From NCBI RefSeq assembly GCF_003086295.3, contig NC_092038.1:132545132-132609131 (forward strand): a stretch of 64,000 bases of DNA. Reading direction: 5' to 3'. The notes under the pieces are model-generated. The model was not told the DNA's origin. It saw nothing but the letters and a program-made list of their open reading frames with translations, and ran no database searches. Positions 1-11,820 of this stretch are shown one piece after another. Both the position numbers and the translations under genes were made by a program. Position 1 is the first letter of the stretch. Each line of letters starts with the position of its first letter. The stretch is from Arachis hypogaea. Lineage: Eukaryota; Streptophyta; Magnoliopsida; Fabales; Fabaceae.

Positions 1-2026
1 ATTTTATTTTTTATTTAAAAAAAAAGTTAAACAATTTAAATACCATAACAAAGACACCATAAAACTCACCTTTTTTTTTCGTTATGCATGATCTTGTTTT
101 CTTGTCCTTTTGTTGTTTCTACGTGATCATTTTACCAATTTACCCACATATTTTGAGTTTTTGACTAATACTCTAGCAAATTAGCAATTATATCAAATGA
201 TTAAGAATTATTATAGCTATTCTTTTATTAAACATTATAGATGTCATCTAAGATACAAAGGGTAAATCATTAAAATCGGTCTCGATTTTTGAATACGCTG
301 ACAAAAGGTTAATATCATCCATTTTTGTTAATAATAAAAATATTCTCAAAAATCTTCTAAAATTTGATAAAAATACATCATATTAAATATATATTTTTTA
401 AAAATACTTTAAAGATTAAATTTAATTATAGTTTTTTACAAGCATGATAAAAAGAAGACATTTTTTATCCTTACCATTTAATAATTTTATGCTAAGTAGT
501 TTTATTTTGCAATTTTTTTAATAATCAAAAAAAAATAAAAATTTATAGAGATCAAATTTTTATTTAATTTTTTATGTATTTTTAAATAGTTATCCAAATA
601 CTATTTACAATTTTTGAAAACGTTGACAAAAATATTTTTTATTTTTAATGACAACAAAAATATTCTAAAAATATTAAAAAATACGATAAAAATAATTAAA
701 AAATATTTTTATAAATGGCAAATAACTTATTTTAACGAATGATAATAATTGTTTTTTAAGATGTAATATTTATTTTGTTTTTAAAATTTTGTTTCATAAA
801 TAATTTATTTTTAAGAATGCATGATAATAAATTTTATTTTTTTAAATTATTAATGAAGTCGTTTATTTTAAAAAATACGACACCTTTTAGTTTTTGGATA
901 AACTGCTGTCTCACAATTGGTAATACAGTGTTAATGTGACCAATTAAAGTTCTATAAATTTTTTTCCCGATTTCATTGATATATAAGAAATGGAGCACAA
1001 TAAATATTCTTTGCTACATATAAATAACATTTTACATTCAACATAGATACTATATCAAACTTTAAATTAAACATACGCTTCTAATTGACGGCAAACTTAT
1101 TTTTGCTCTTCCCGATTTATGAGTTATCTGAATAAAATTGTAGAGAATAAATTAGAGACACAATATTGTCGTTATTCTCCTATTCTAATATCGTAATGTT
1201 TTAAGTTTGTTATTTTTAATAGTAGGAGTAGTTCCTGCAAAATTTCGATGCTCAACTTAGCATAGATCACAAAAAAAATTAAAATAGAGATCATACTTGA
1301 ATGTATATATTTAAAATAGTGCATATATTGTGAGGTTGTGATTTTATGAGTTTTCTTATGTGAGTTATTCTTTTCATGAGCTACTCTCGTCATAAAATGT
1401 TTGATGTCTTATTGTCGTCTCATCATATAATATTCTTAGACCCATATATATATAATCAATATTATAATATTCTCTTTTAATAGTAGAATAATGGTTACAA
1501 GATAATAATTAACCTCATAAAATTGAATTATTAAGTATTAAAATGAGTTATGAGAAATTAATATTTTTTTATAATATATTTTTTGAAATCCAAAAAAATA
1601 CTTACTCATCAAACCGATTTTTTAAAACTTTTTATGCTCTTGAATCCGAGTTTTAGTATTGGATTTATAAAAATATTCCAAAACAAAATTATACAACTTT
1701 TTTAAGAGGTTTAGACTATATGTTGATACTGTGTAACAGTAACGATGACTTCCATGACCTAGGAATCATCTTGTTATGTTATCTTCCATTTCTTCCTCTC
1801 TAAATTTTTCTTTTTCGGGTTTTTATTTTTTCTTTGTTTTTTCTTTGAAGTAGTCTTCCATTCCATCTTCAATTTGCTGCTGCTTTTGTAGTTTTTTTTT
1901 TTTTGCTGCATCGGGTTTGATCATACATGAAACATAGACCCAGACAAAATTCATTTTGGGCCATATTGAATTTAACTTAACTTAAAACAAATAAAAGCCC
2001 TAAATAGCATAAACGATGATAGTAAC
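1..2026. other. AT-rich intergenic DNA, no gene seen
   Basis: No convincing coding frame is present. The one visible structure is a degenerate direct repeat of about 100 bp: the stretch near 288-390 and the stretch near 612-700 share a TTGAA-ACG-TGACAAAA start followed by AAAAATATTCT and GATAAAAATA blocks. The first copy resembles the ends of the MULE-type MITE at 25151-25989, so this is probably decayed transposon DNA. Confidence 0.6.
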
Positions 2027-2040
2027 CCACTTCCCAAATG

Positions 2041-2168
2041 GTGGCAGAGGCCTATGTGTTGGCCTCATAGAAGCCACATCCCAAGTTTGAATCCCAGCTA
2101 TAGCTGGGTAGTGATGGAATCTTTAGTATGTGTGAGTGAGTGAGTGTGTATGACCAAAAAAAGCAAAG
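2041..2168 (+). mobile_element. SINE-like insertion with 14-bp target-site duplication
   Basis: A short insertion of about 128 bp is flanked by CCACTTCCCAAATG at 2027-2040 and CCACCTCCCAAATG at 2169-2182, one mismatch in 14. It contains a B-box-like AGTTTGAATCCC (2084-2095) and an A-box-like GTGGCAGAGG at its start, and ends in a short A-rich tail. Length, polymerase III-like boxes and a long TSD fit a tRNA-derived SINE. It is a different family from the SINE at 61355-61540. Confidence 0.65.
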
Positions 2169-2182
2169 CCACCTCCCAAATG

Positions 2183-3942
2183 TAAATTTTGTTATTAATT
2201 TATGTAATTAAAAAGAAAGTGGAATTTCAATAAAAAATAACTCAATTTAAAAAAAGAAATCAAGTGTTAGAAAATGAATTATGCTAAAATTTCAAGACGA
2301 TAATTAATTTGACAAACTGAAAGTAACTTGCTTATTAGAAAAGAAATACAAAAATTTCAAATTTTTTTTTTCCAGTCCTAGGCAGTGTTAGTGTGCGTGT
2401 GTTGTGTCGTCTTCAATGATGGGTGATTGCTGCTGATTTGGCAGTCTTGTCGGAATCATTCCATAAAAAAAAGATGGGTATTTTATATTATGAGTAATCA
2501 ATATCATTATTTTTTCATAAAAAATGCTATTAATAATGGGGAGCTGTAAGCAATATTGATACAGAACCAAGCAATTTCTGTAAAGAAAAAGAATTATATC
2601 TCACCAAGATTGTTGTTTCAAAGACTTTAGTCATGAAATTATCATTCTTAAGTAGGGAGTGTTGCGTCAATCGTGAAGAGCTCTCGATTATCGGAAGACT
2701 TTGGGGAGGAATCAAGTGAGATAACATAATATGAGAAAATATTACATTTAACTCAAAACTTTAAAGCATCAAGTTAATAGGTTTCTTATCTTATAAACTC
2801 CTCACTCTTTCGTACTTTTTGTAATATAAGACTAACTTCAACACTCCTCACACTTGCAACATTAACAGGGAGTACGATAACAACGTTATTAATTTGTAGG
2901 TGATAATTTTTTAGGGAAAAAAAGAAAAAGAGAGAGAGAATGGATACCGCTTAGATTCTGGATCCAAACACTAAACGACAAGAAACCATCTTGGAACTTA
3001 ATCTTTATCAACAATAATAATCCTTCTTGGTTTTATTGTTATGATCCAAAAACTTGGACTCACATCATATAAATGCTCGAATTCAAATAAGCATAGATAC
3101 CATGTCTCCACAATTAGGCATTGTCGACAAGCAAAATCTAGCTTATGTCTTGGTCAACGATACCAGCTACACTTCCTTCTAATTTTTTCTTCTTAATTCT
3201 AACTCAGAACAATTTTAGACGATAATCTACTGCTTTTAATTTTAATAATCACTCCACGCCCCTGTACCAATAGTTTATACTTTATACTACGTAATGTAAT
3301 ATGTGTAGCACTCTTGAGCCACATTAGAAGAGTCTCCATAATAATAATTAAAAAAAACATTTGGTCATATTTTTAAATAATAATAGAAGAATTTAAAATA
3401 AATCCAGCTTTTCAAACGCACAATAGTTTCTCTAAGCAAACATTTTTTTCTACCTACATCTCTTTCTTTTTTGGGAAAAAGAAATTCCCCCTCTATAATA
3501 ATAACCTAAACTATATTTTCTTCATACTCCCTCGTTTGTTGGCTAATTATTAGTTGAAGAAAATTATTTTTTTTATCTCTTTCTTTTATTAATTATAACA
3601 ATCCCATTATATGTACACCACTAAATTCGTTATCATTAGCAACCAATTATTTACTTATTTATGATCCACGTCATATAAAAAATCAAAATCAAATTTATTC
3701 TCACATATTATTAAAATATAGCAAATTTAAAGAATGAAATATATTTATCAAAATAAACAAAATTTCAATATGATAAATAAAAAATAGATCCTTAAAAATA
3801 AAAAATATTTTAAATTGATTTTAAAATTCAAATTCCAAATTTTTAAATCCTAACTTCAAACCCTAAATTTGAAACCCAAATTCTAAATTATAAATTCTAA
3901 ATTTTAGATTCTAAACTAAAAAATTTCATATTTCACGCAATA
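2183..3942. other. AT-rich intergenic DNA, no gene seen
   Basis: Only short frames without recognisable domains are found. The last 120 bp before the LTR element contain a run of degenerate TAAATTCTAAA-type repeats (about 3820-3930), a low-complexity stretch. Confidence 0.5.
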
Positions 3943-3947
3943 TAAAT

Positions 3948-4481
3948 TGTTCATACCCTGACCCAATACTAAGGCCCAGGTCCAAATACACCAAAAGGCC
4001 CAATCCAAAGATTGGCCTTCGTTATTCACCGACTCCTTCAGAAGAGGTCGGACTCAACACAGACTTCTTTCCAAAGAAGTCGGGCTCAAGAGATAACTGG
4101 CAGATAACACTTATTCAAATAAGTAACTGTCCCTAAAATCTCTCAACCCACTTCTAGAAGTCATATCCCAACAATCCCTAGATAAAGGGACGGTTATCCA
4201 CCTAAAAAGGTGGCACTACTCCAACGGTGGTTATTGGTTCACCACTACAAATACACTGACACCGCTTAGGTATCACTAAGTCCCAATACTCTCTAGATCT
4301 GCTCACACCCTTGCTAACTTAGGCATCGGAGTGTCTTTGCAGGTACCACCCCCCATTCTCTCACACTCACAAGTCGGAAGGAGTCTCTAAAGGCGCAAAC
4401 CCGCTCAAAGGCTTCCTCCCTCATACGATTGGGCCAACCCAACGAGTCCAGCCCATTAACCTCCGGTTACCCAACGTAACA
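3948..4481 (+). repeat. 5' LTR of family A element
   Basis: 534 bp, TG...CA ends. It pairs with the 3' LTR at 8478-9010 and with the solo LTR at 47815-48342. The TATA-box position reads TACAAATA (4246-4253), where the other two copies read TATAAATA, so the promoter of this copy probably carries a T-to-C change. Confidence 0.93.
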
Positions 4482-4500
4482 TTGGCGTCGTTGCCGGGGA
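4482..4500 (+). other. Primer binding site of family A element
   Basis: TTGGCGTCGTTGCCGGGGA lies directly after the 5' LTR, with no gap. Its G-rich form is like the tRNA-complementary sites of plant gypsy elements. I did not establish which tRNA it pairs with. Confidence 0.75.
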
Positions 4501-5377
4501 CATGGAGCTCAATCCTTGATAATGGCGGATGATCAACAAGATGGTCGGACAACCTCTCGACATGAATAAGATGCAAGCATGTTAAAAAGAAGCTGGAATA
4601 CAGTTTCTATGGATACCAGAAATCCCATAAAAACTTCTCCCAATGGAGAGAGGATATTAAATAGGGATGATGATTCTACTTCTACAGTTAAATTGGATTA
4701 AATCAAACAAAAAGAGAAGAAAGCACCATCCCAAGGCCATTGTAAAAGGCAAACCAAGACGAACTCGAAAGCCAATTGAATAAAAGAATTTTCAATTCAG
4801 AAAATTCAATTGGCAAAAGAAATTACGTGAACTAAGATGAACTCGAAAGCCAATTGAATAAAAGAATTTTCAATTCAGAAAATTCAATTGGCAAAAGAAG
4901 TTACGTATAAAAAAATAGAAAGGGAAAAAAGGGAACATGACTGATCCCAACCTCTTCGTGGAATAGAATGGATAACAACATTTGTGCCGACTTACAACCT
5001 CAGAAAAAAATCATGATACCCACTCATGATAATGGAGCAGTTGCATCTTCCAAATACACAGATTTTATAAATAAATAAAATGTCTCATATTGGTCAGTAA
5101 TTAAAGAAGGAATAGAAAACATTGTTGATAAAAGCAATGAGAACTTTCTTCTCAATTTATGCCAAAAAAATGCAGCATCAGCTAATTTGAATGCAACCCA
5201 ATCCGACAATGGATTGATGAATCCAGTTTTTTATTCATTGGATTCACATATCAATTACAACAGAGCAGTGAATAACACGAAAAATTCACATGGCACATCT
5301 TTTGTTGGTTGCTCACAAATTACATCACTGCCAATGAATATGAAAAGAAATAATCCTGTGGTGGAATTTGATGTCAT

Positions 5378-5584
5378 TTGCACACCAATAAAGATGGATC
5401 CGATCCAAAAGACAAAGAAAGTCGGGGTGACAAAGGTCCGGTCTTCATTGGAGGGGATGATATTTGTTCTAAAGAGGTCATGCGTGCAAAGGTTCCAACT
5501 AATTTTCAACATCCCAACATGGATCCCTACTATGGATCTACTAATCCACATAACTATCTCAACAACTTCAAAGAAGTCTACTAG
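5378..5584 (+). pseudogene. gag remnant inside family A element
   Basis: A 68-codon open stretch ends with a segment resembling the start of the gag domain of plant Ty3/gypsy elements: residues about 31-68 contain AKVPTNFQHPNMDPYYGST followed by a NNFK motif. The frame stops right after this, where the family normally continues for several hundred residues. Downstream there are repeated TCCGACCTCTTTT-type motifs and no coding. A longer overlapping frame at 5187-5861 shows no domain and is probably chance. This is best read as the only surviving coding trace of the element. Confidence 0.6.
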
Positions 5585-7507
5585 GTCGAAAAAAGTTGTA
5601 CAAAATTCGACCTCTTTTAGAGAGCTCATAAAGAAAAATCCGACCTCTTTTAAAAGTCCGACTTTACAACAAGGTCGGATAGGCTTAAAGCTTACAGAGA
5701 AAAGTCCGACCTCTTTCGTGAGGTACGACTTCGAGAACCAGATCCCAAGCATAAATGGCCATGAGAAGGTCATACGAAGAAATTTTTCAATTGACAACCT
5801 CATCTTGATTCAAAATGACATCGGGCCAAAATCGGACGAAGAAAAGCCAACACCAAAATAAAAAGATCCCAACAAAGTCACTTAAGACTTGAAAAAGAAC
5901 TACTACAACATACTTGACTTACTCAAAAATAATCTACCTAGATTGTGTCATGTCTACAACAAAAGGGATATTACATCTAGAAAATACACCTTACTCCCTA
6001 ATGCACACTTTTTCTGACTTGAAGTGACGAGATCCAAAGTGGTGTAAGAAGTTATAAATGCAAATCGTGGTCCGACCTCACTAAGCCACTTGTACTAAAT
6101 CAAGCTGGCAAGGGGCAAACCTAAAATGAATTGCACATATAACTTAAGGACAGCGTGACCATAATCAAACATCAACACAAAGAGGATGTAAACCCACCTC
6201 ACAACAATTTGTTTAAAACAAATTGAAAAAAGGATGGCGATTTATAAGAATGCCTCCTCAAGCCAAGAGATAAGGATCCGACCTTACTAAGTTGACACAA
6301 CAAGTATAAAACAAGTTATCCGACCTCCCAAAAAGAGAGTCCAAAATAACTTGTAAAAGTCATATAGCAACAAATAGTAAAGAATGGCATGACTGAATAC
6401 TCGAGTCCGACTTCATGAAACTCGACCTCGAGTAGGGGCACTGGCTTATTATGAGAGCCAAGTCCAAAATCATCAAAAACCAAAGACAACATTCTACAAT
6501 GATGCTAGAGCACAAAAGAAGAATTCGACCTCCTTCCAAAAATCTAAAAGCAAACTCAGATAAGAAAAGAGGCTTTAAGAAATTCTATAAAAAAGTTAGT
6601 TAACATTCAAAATTCAAAAGAAAAGCTTGACCTCCTTCTAGAAATTTGAACTCGGATAAGAAAAGAGCTTTTGAGACAAAGTATGGCTACGAGATTCGCC
6701 GCAAAAGACCTCATCTTGATAGGAAATAATATCGGGCTATAAAGGTCGAGCAAAGAAAAACTGACAGCAAACTGGATAGGACCCTAGAAGTCTTAAGAAA
6801 GGGGTTACTACAAAATGTCCAACTTGAATGGAGCTGAGCTCCCAAGGTCGTGACATGCTTGCAATTTGAAGAGAAATTTTCATTAGTATTTCTACGACAC
6901 GCACCGAATTAAGCTCGAAAAACTGCGAAAATCTGCTGCCCGACCTACAAGGTTGGCAAGATAAAGCGACGAGGTACAAGTCGGTGTAAAGAGGTTATAA
7001 AAGACGATCATAAGAACTCGGCAATAAGATGGCATACGACTAGTAAGTCGGAAAAGCCCCTGAGCAGAGCAAAATGTATCGCAAAAATAACCTAAGTTAA
7101 GAAAACGATTCAATGATAAGTCAAATTGATCGTCCGAACTAAGTAATGGAAAATCCCTCCTCTAAATCCTAATAGTCTAAGGTTCCCAGTAAAGGCTCAT
7201 GCCAAAGCCTCACGGCTCAACAACAGATGAGTTGACCTAGGTTATAAAGGCAAGCCTAACAAAAACCTAAAGACGAAGGATAAAACACAGTAAAATCTTG
7301 AGAAAAAGGTTCAAACAAAGGCTCAAATCCCTTTGAAATAATTTTAGCAATGCAGCAAGCAAAGAAAGTTGGTAAAACCCACCTAAAGGGACCAATATCA
7401 AGTAATGTGAAAGTTATTGAAGTCCTTTGTTAAAGGACCAAAGGTCAACCATATTTTCAACGAACTTGTGTCAAGTCGTATCAACCTAAAAGCAAAACTT
7501 TAAAAGT

Positions 7508-8342
7508 GATTTGTATAAAAACAAATCATTAAAGCAAAGCATTAAAAAGTGATTTGTATCAAAATCACTAAAACAAAATCAAAACAAAAATCCTTCAACC
7601 AAATAACTCGTATAGAAACGAGTTAAAAAGGAAAGAAAGGATTGTAAACGTTTTTGAACAAAATTGAAACGTGAAAACTATTCTCAAAAACAACTTGGGT
7701 AAAACAAGTTGTATCATACACAAGGATGACAACCTTGTAAAAACTAGAAAGGGGGGAGGGAATAAGTATATAATCCCTTCACCTAAGGCGCCAATTTATG
7801 CTCGACAAAGCGCAAAAATCACGAGCTGACCTTTTCAACGGTCGCTCGGATAAAGTAACAAGGTACAAATTGGTGTCCAATGATTATAATACGGTTTGAT
7901 GATTTAAAAACAACTCAAACTCATGAGTTGAACAAAATCAAGTAAAAAATAACCATATGATCTACGCAATTTGTATTAAAACAAATCGCGCAAAACAACT
8001 TGATATATAACGAGTTGTGCTTCAAAAAAGTGACTTGTATAAAAAACAAGTCATTTATAAAAAAAACTCAGAATGAATGAGTTCAACAAAAAAAGGTTTC
8101 ATTCGAAAATCCTTTCTGCTTGATTGCTCGAGTCCGACTTCATAAAACTCAACCTCGAGCAGGGGCACAATGGATAAAGCAACGAAGTCCGATGGTTATA
8201 AAGATGATTTGATACTTTAAAAGGACTCAAAATAAACAATTTGTACTTGAAACAAGTCGTAAGAAATCAGAATAAGTTTCAGAAAGGTGATTTGTATTAA
8301 AACAAGTCATGTATCCTCAAAATAACTCGAATTGAACGAGTT
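7508..8342 (+). repeat. Array of about a dozen short hairpins upstream of the 3' LTR
   Basis: At least ten good short inverted repeats occur in 835 bp, each with a 6-8 bp stem and a 5-7 nt A-rich loop: 7508-7527 (GATTTGT/ACAAATC), 7549-7568, 7605-7624 (AACTCGT/ACGAGTT), 7691-7711 (CAACTTG/CAAGTTG), 7720-7738 (ACAAGG/CCTTGT), 7911-7930 (CAACTCA/TGAGTTG), 7996-8017, 8031-8053 (TGACTTGT/ACAAGTCA), 8065-8083 (AACTCA/TGAGTT), 8286-8309 and 8324-8342 (AACTCG/CGAGTT). An outlying one is at 6204-6224. Stem sequences differ from unit to unit while both arms change together. The function is unknown. Confidence 0.8.
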
Positions 8343-8462
8343 GTACGAAACTAGGACAAGAAATATTCTTTGGTTAAATAAGATGTGCTAAAACCAATCA
8401 TACAGAGCCTACAAGCCCGAGTTCAAATACTCGAATCCAACTCTTAAGAAAAAGATATTGAA

Positions 8463-8477
8463 CTCGAGTAGGGGCAC
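8463..8477 (+). other. Polypurine tract of family A element, with two upstream copies
   Basis: CTCGAGTAGGGGCAC abuts the TG of the 3' LTR and is the expected plus-strand priming site. The same block occurs at 6427-6441 (identical) and at 8154-8168 (one base different). Each is preceded by a related CTCGA(G/A)TCC(G/A)ACT sequence 27-40 bp upstream. Confidence 0.8.
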
Positions 8478-9010
8478 TGTTCATATCCTGACCCAACACT
8501 AAGACCCAGGTCCAAATACACCAAAAGGCCCAATCCAAAGATTGGCCTTCGTTATTCACCGACCCCTTCAGAAGAGGTCGGACTCAACACAGACTTCTTT
8601 CCAAAGAAGTCGGGCTCAAGAGATAGCTGGCAGATAACACTTATTCAAATAAGTAACTGCCCCTAAAATCTCTCAACCCACTTCTAGAAACCATATCCTA
8701 ACAATCCCTAGATAAAGGGACGGTTATCCACCTAAAAAGGGGCACTACTCCAACGGTGGTAATTGGTTCACCACTATAAATACACTGACACCGTTTAGGT
8801 ATCACTAAGTCCCAATATTCTTTAGACCTGCTCACACCCTTGCTAACTTAGACATCGGAGTGTCTTTGCATGTACCACTCCCCATTCTCTCACACTCACA
8901 AGTCGGAAGGAGTCTCTAAAAGCACAAACCCGCTCAAAGGCTTCCTCCCTCATACGATTGGACCAACCCAACGAGTCCAACCCATTAACCTCCAATTACC
9001 CAACGTAACA
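8478..9010 (+). repeat. 3' LTR of family A element
   Basis: 533 bp and collinear with the 5' LTR, ending GTAACA and followed by the TAAAT duplication. It keeps a TATAAATA box at 8775-8782. Confidence 0.93.
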
Positions 9011-9015
9011 TAAAT

Positions 9016-10046
9016 ATTGTGGTTAAAGTTAATCTCAAATATATATAAATAAGAGGTGTATGTTGTTTGATCCATGTCATTGATTTTACCTAATAAAATA
9101 AAAAAGCCCCACTATTTGTAGTCTTAAAGGTAGATGCGATCATATTCCTTTAAATTTGTTATAAATTAAAGTAAATTCAAAAAGCCTGTGTTCACCTTTT
9201 ACGATTCAATGATAGCTCGAATCCGAACCTTTTCATATGAGCTTTCAGATCAGCTATCATATGCAAATCTTTCTTTTCATTTTGTTGCACCCAACACCGT
9301 ACCACACACTCAATTGGGTATTAATTCATCTCGATCTCGTTATACTTCAACCCTTAACAAGTCTTGAACTATATTCGATAAATTACTTAGGAGGCAAGAT
9401 ACAGTTGCATGCATGTAAATTTAGTAAATCATGGTAACTAGAAGCACACAAACACGAATTGGGAGATGAATCATTATTTTGTCGTCACATGTATATATGT
9501 TCTCTGTCTCTGCATGCCATGATATGTATGACAGCACAAGACAAATAATAATTAAAGCGAAGCAAAAATAATGTGGTATCTACTGATTAACATAACATAT
9601 ATGCATATGCCTAAAGTTATTGATTCTGATGGTGAATCTGAAGGTGGGGGCTATTTAAATGATCATTCATTCACGTGAATGCAGAAATAATAATAATAAT
9701 TGATTACTAGAGTATCTAAGTTATTATCAACAAAATTAAGAAAATAATATTTAATTTAGAAAACATAAAAATAAATATTTTTAAAATAATTTAAATTTAT
9801 CAAAAAAAATAAAAATTAAACATCAAATAATTATAATGAAAAGTTGAAAACATTCTCCGCACACATATGACATAACCTAACAAGTAAGTAGTAACTACTG
9901 TCCACTGTGTACATGCTGCTCTACGGACTACGCTCTAATAAATATTGTCTTCTTCGGGTCTTCTGTGTACATCCATAAATTTTGTACCAAGTACGGAAGC
10001 TTTTGTTAGATTGGAATCCTTTCATTCGTATATATAAGGAAAAGTA
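9016..10046. other. AT-rich intergenic DNA, no gene seen
   Basis: No domain or splice structure is recognisable. The short open frame at 9237-9437 has no familiar motif. Confidence 0.5.
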
Positions 10047-10054
10047 TTTGGAAC

Positions 10055-10714
10055 TAGGGGTGGCAAGCGGGGAAGTTCGTCCCGCTCCGTTCCGCAAGAA
10101 GTCCGCCTTTGGCGGGTTGGCCCGTCCCGTCTCGACTAGTGAGGCGGTCCCAGAATTCTAATCCGTCCCGCCTAACGGTGGGCTGGTGGGCCGGTGGACT
10201 AAGCCCGTCAAATATATTTTTTTTTATTTTTAACTATTAAATAATATATATAAAGGCATAAAAAAATCTCTCATATTTTTTACTTTTAACTATTATAATT
10301 TCTAAAAGTATAAAAAAATTATAATTTTTATATTCACAAACATTAAAGTCTTTGTAATTATAAATATCTAATAAATATAATTATAAACCAAGTTTTTATC
10401 CAAAACATAATTATAAATATTGTCTCTAAAAAATAAATAAATATAATCCAAAACACTCAATTTTCATCTTCATTCTCTTGTAAGTTGGGTTGGGAAAAAG
10501 TTGAGTTTTGGCAAAAAATTGTAAAAATACCCCTTGCTAAAAAATACTAAGCCCGGCGGGAAAACCCGCCCCGCCCCGCCAAAACTCGCCGTTTAAGCGG
10601 TGCGGGTTAGGCGGACTTTTACTATTTGGCGGTCCCAATTTTTTAGCCTAGCCCGCCTTTTTTGGCGGGTTACGCAGGCCGACCCGGCGGATTTAGGCCC
10701 GTTTGCCACCCCTA
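10055..10714. mobile_element. hAT-type MITE, 660 bp, TSD TTTGGAAC/TTTAGAAC
   Basis: The ends are inverted TAGGGGTGGCAAGCGGG and its mirror TAGGGGTGGCAAACGGG. The 8-bp flanks at 10047-10054 and 10715-10722 match 7 of 8. Subterminal regions are rich in GGCGGG/CCCGCC and the middle is AT-rich without a frame. An 8-bp TSD with TAGGG ends is typical of non-autonomous hAT elements. Confidence 0.88.
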
Positions 10715-10980
10715 TTTAGAACCAAGAAGTTACCAACCAAAATCTAAACAAAACCACATTAATTTATATTAATAATTAATTTTAAATTTTTTAAATTTAA
10801 AATTTAAAAAATTTAAAATTGATTAACTAAACCTAATTGAAACCTATAAAAATCTTCCTCTTCTCTCTCACATTAATCTACCCACCTCTAACAATCACAC
10901 ACACAGACCTCTCTCTCTTACTGTCAAGCCCTCTCCGCCTCTCTACCGCGACCCACTCCTCTGATCGCTTCCGCTTCTAT

Positions 10981-11398
10981 TTTGTAGCAGTGAACATAAC
11001 ATTCCAAAACACAGCACGACCAAGCAAGCACCAAGCAATTGCCTTTAGAAGCGGAGCCGACTTATCAGCCTTCTTCTACATGTGCAGCTTCGAGGGCTAC
11101 CAAGACACTCTACGCCCATTTCATGCGTCAATTCTACAACGACTGCCACATTTATGGCACCGTTAATTTTATTTTCGGTAACGCCGCTGTAGTCTTCCAA
11201 AATTGCAACATCTTCCCCCGCCTTCTTATGACCGGCCAATTCAACTCAATTACTGTACAAGACAAAACCATTCCCAACCAAAATACCGGAATCTCCATAC
11301 ACAACGCAACAATTCGACCCGCTGACGATTTGGCCCCTCGCGTTGGTGTTGTGAAAACGTACCTTGGTAGGTCGTGGAAGCAATACTCGAGGACGATT
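10981..11398 (+). pseudogene. Pectin methylesterase fragment, frameshifted
   Basis: The translation matches the conserved core of plant pectinesterases: a VNITFQNTA block, then SFEGYQDTL, then after a frameshift (about 11105-11125) RQFYNDC, an FIFGNAAVVFQNCNIFPR block, PNQNTGISIHNATIRPADDL and finally TYLGRSWKQYSRT. In the family the catalytic residues include an Asp in the QDTL motif, an Asp in the VDFIFGNA motif and an Arg in LGRPW. Here the second Asp is Asn (codon 11165-11167), the LGRPW Pro is Ser, and the C-terminal part and the N-terminal inhibitor-like region are missing. A dead fragment without its family's exon context; the unrelated open stretch upstream (10837-10980) does not belong to it. 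Confidence 0.88.
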
Positions 11399-11431
11399 TT
11401 ATCAAAAGAATATAAAAAAATATTTATTTAA

Positions 11432-11765
11432 TATGAAAAAAATATCCTAATACTTAACAAAAGAAATATCCAATTATATTTTAGCAAAAATAATTAACTA
11501 TCTATAAAATTTAAAAAAAAATATGAAATTCTTAAAGAAATAGACACATTCACATTTGCAATACAAAAAAATTCGAAAAATATATAAAAGAACATCCATT
11601 TAGTATGAAAAAGAAACATTCTGATACTTAATAGAAGAAACATCTATATATATTAACTCGTAGAAATTTTAGATTCACCAAAAATATTTTGACTGATTTT
11701 TTGCTAATACCCTTTTGGTTCCCTAACATTGCTCTACAAATAAATTCTCACTCTGCATGCTTTCG

Positions 11766-11820
<55 letters not shown>

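Larger units (their letters stand above)
3948..9010 (+). mobile_element. Complete LTR retrotransposon (family A), non-autonomous, TSD TAAAT
   Basis: The element is bounded by two LTRs of 534 and 533 bp that start TGTTCATA and end GTAACA, with the 5-bp duplication TAAAT at 3943-3947 and 9011-9015. A primer-binding-site-like TTGGCGTCGTTGCCGGGGA follows the left LTR, and a purine-rich block ending AGGGGCAC precedes the right LTR. This layout and the gag scrap suggest the Ty3/gypsy superfamily. The 4-kb interior has no protease, reverse transcriptase or integrase frame, so the copy would depend on another element. The LTRs differ by about 24 substitutions and one indel by hand count (about 4.5%), mostly C/T and G/A, as expected for methylated DNA. 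Confidence 0.93.

Noticed and set aside
5187..5861. 224-codon open frame inside the family A LTR element
   Set aside because: Shows no domain and overlaps the gag-like remnant in another frame; its C-terminal part translates repeated TCCGACCTCTTTT spacer motifs. An equally long antisense frame covers the same stretch.
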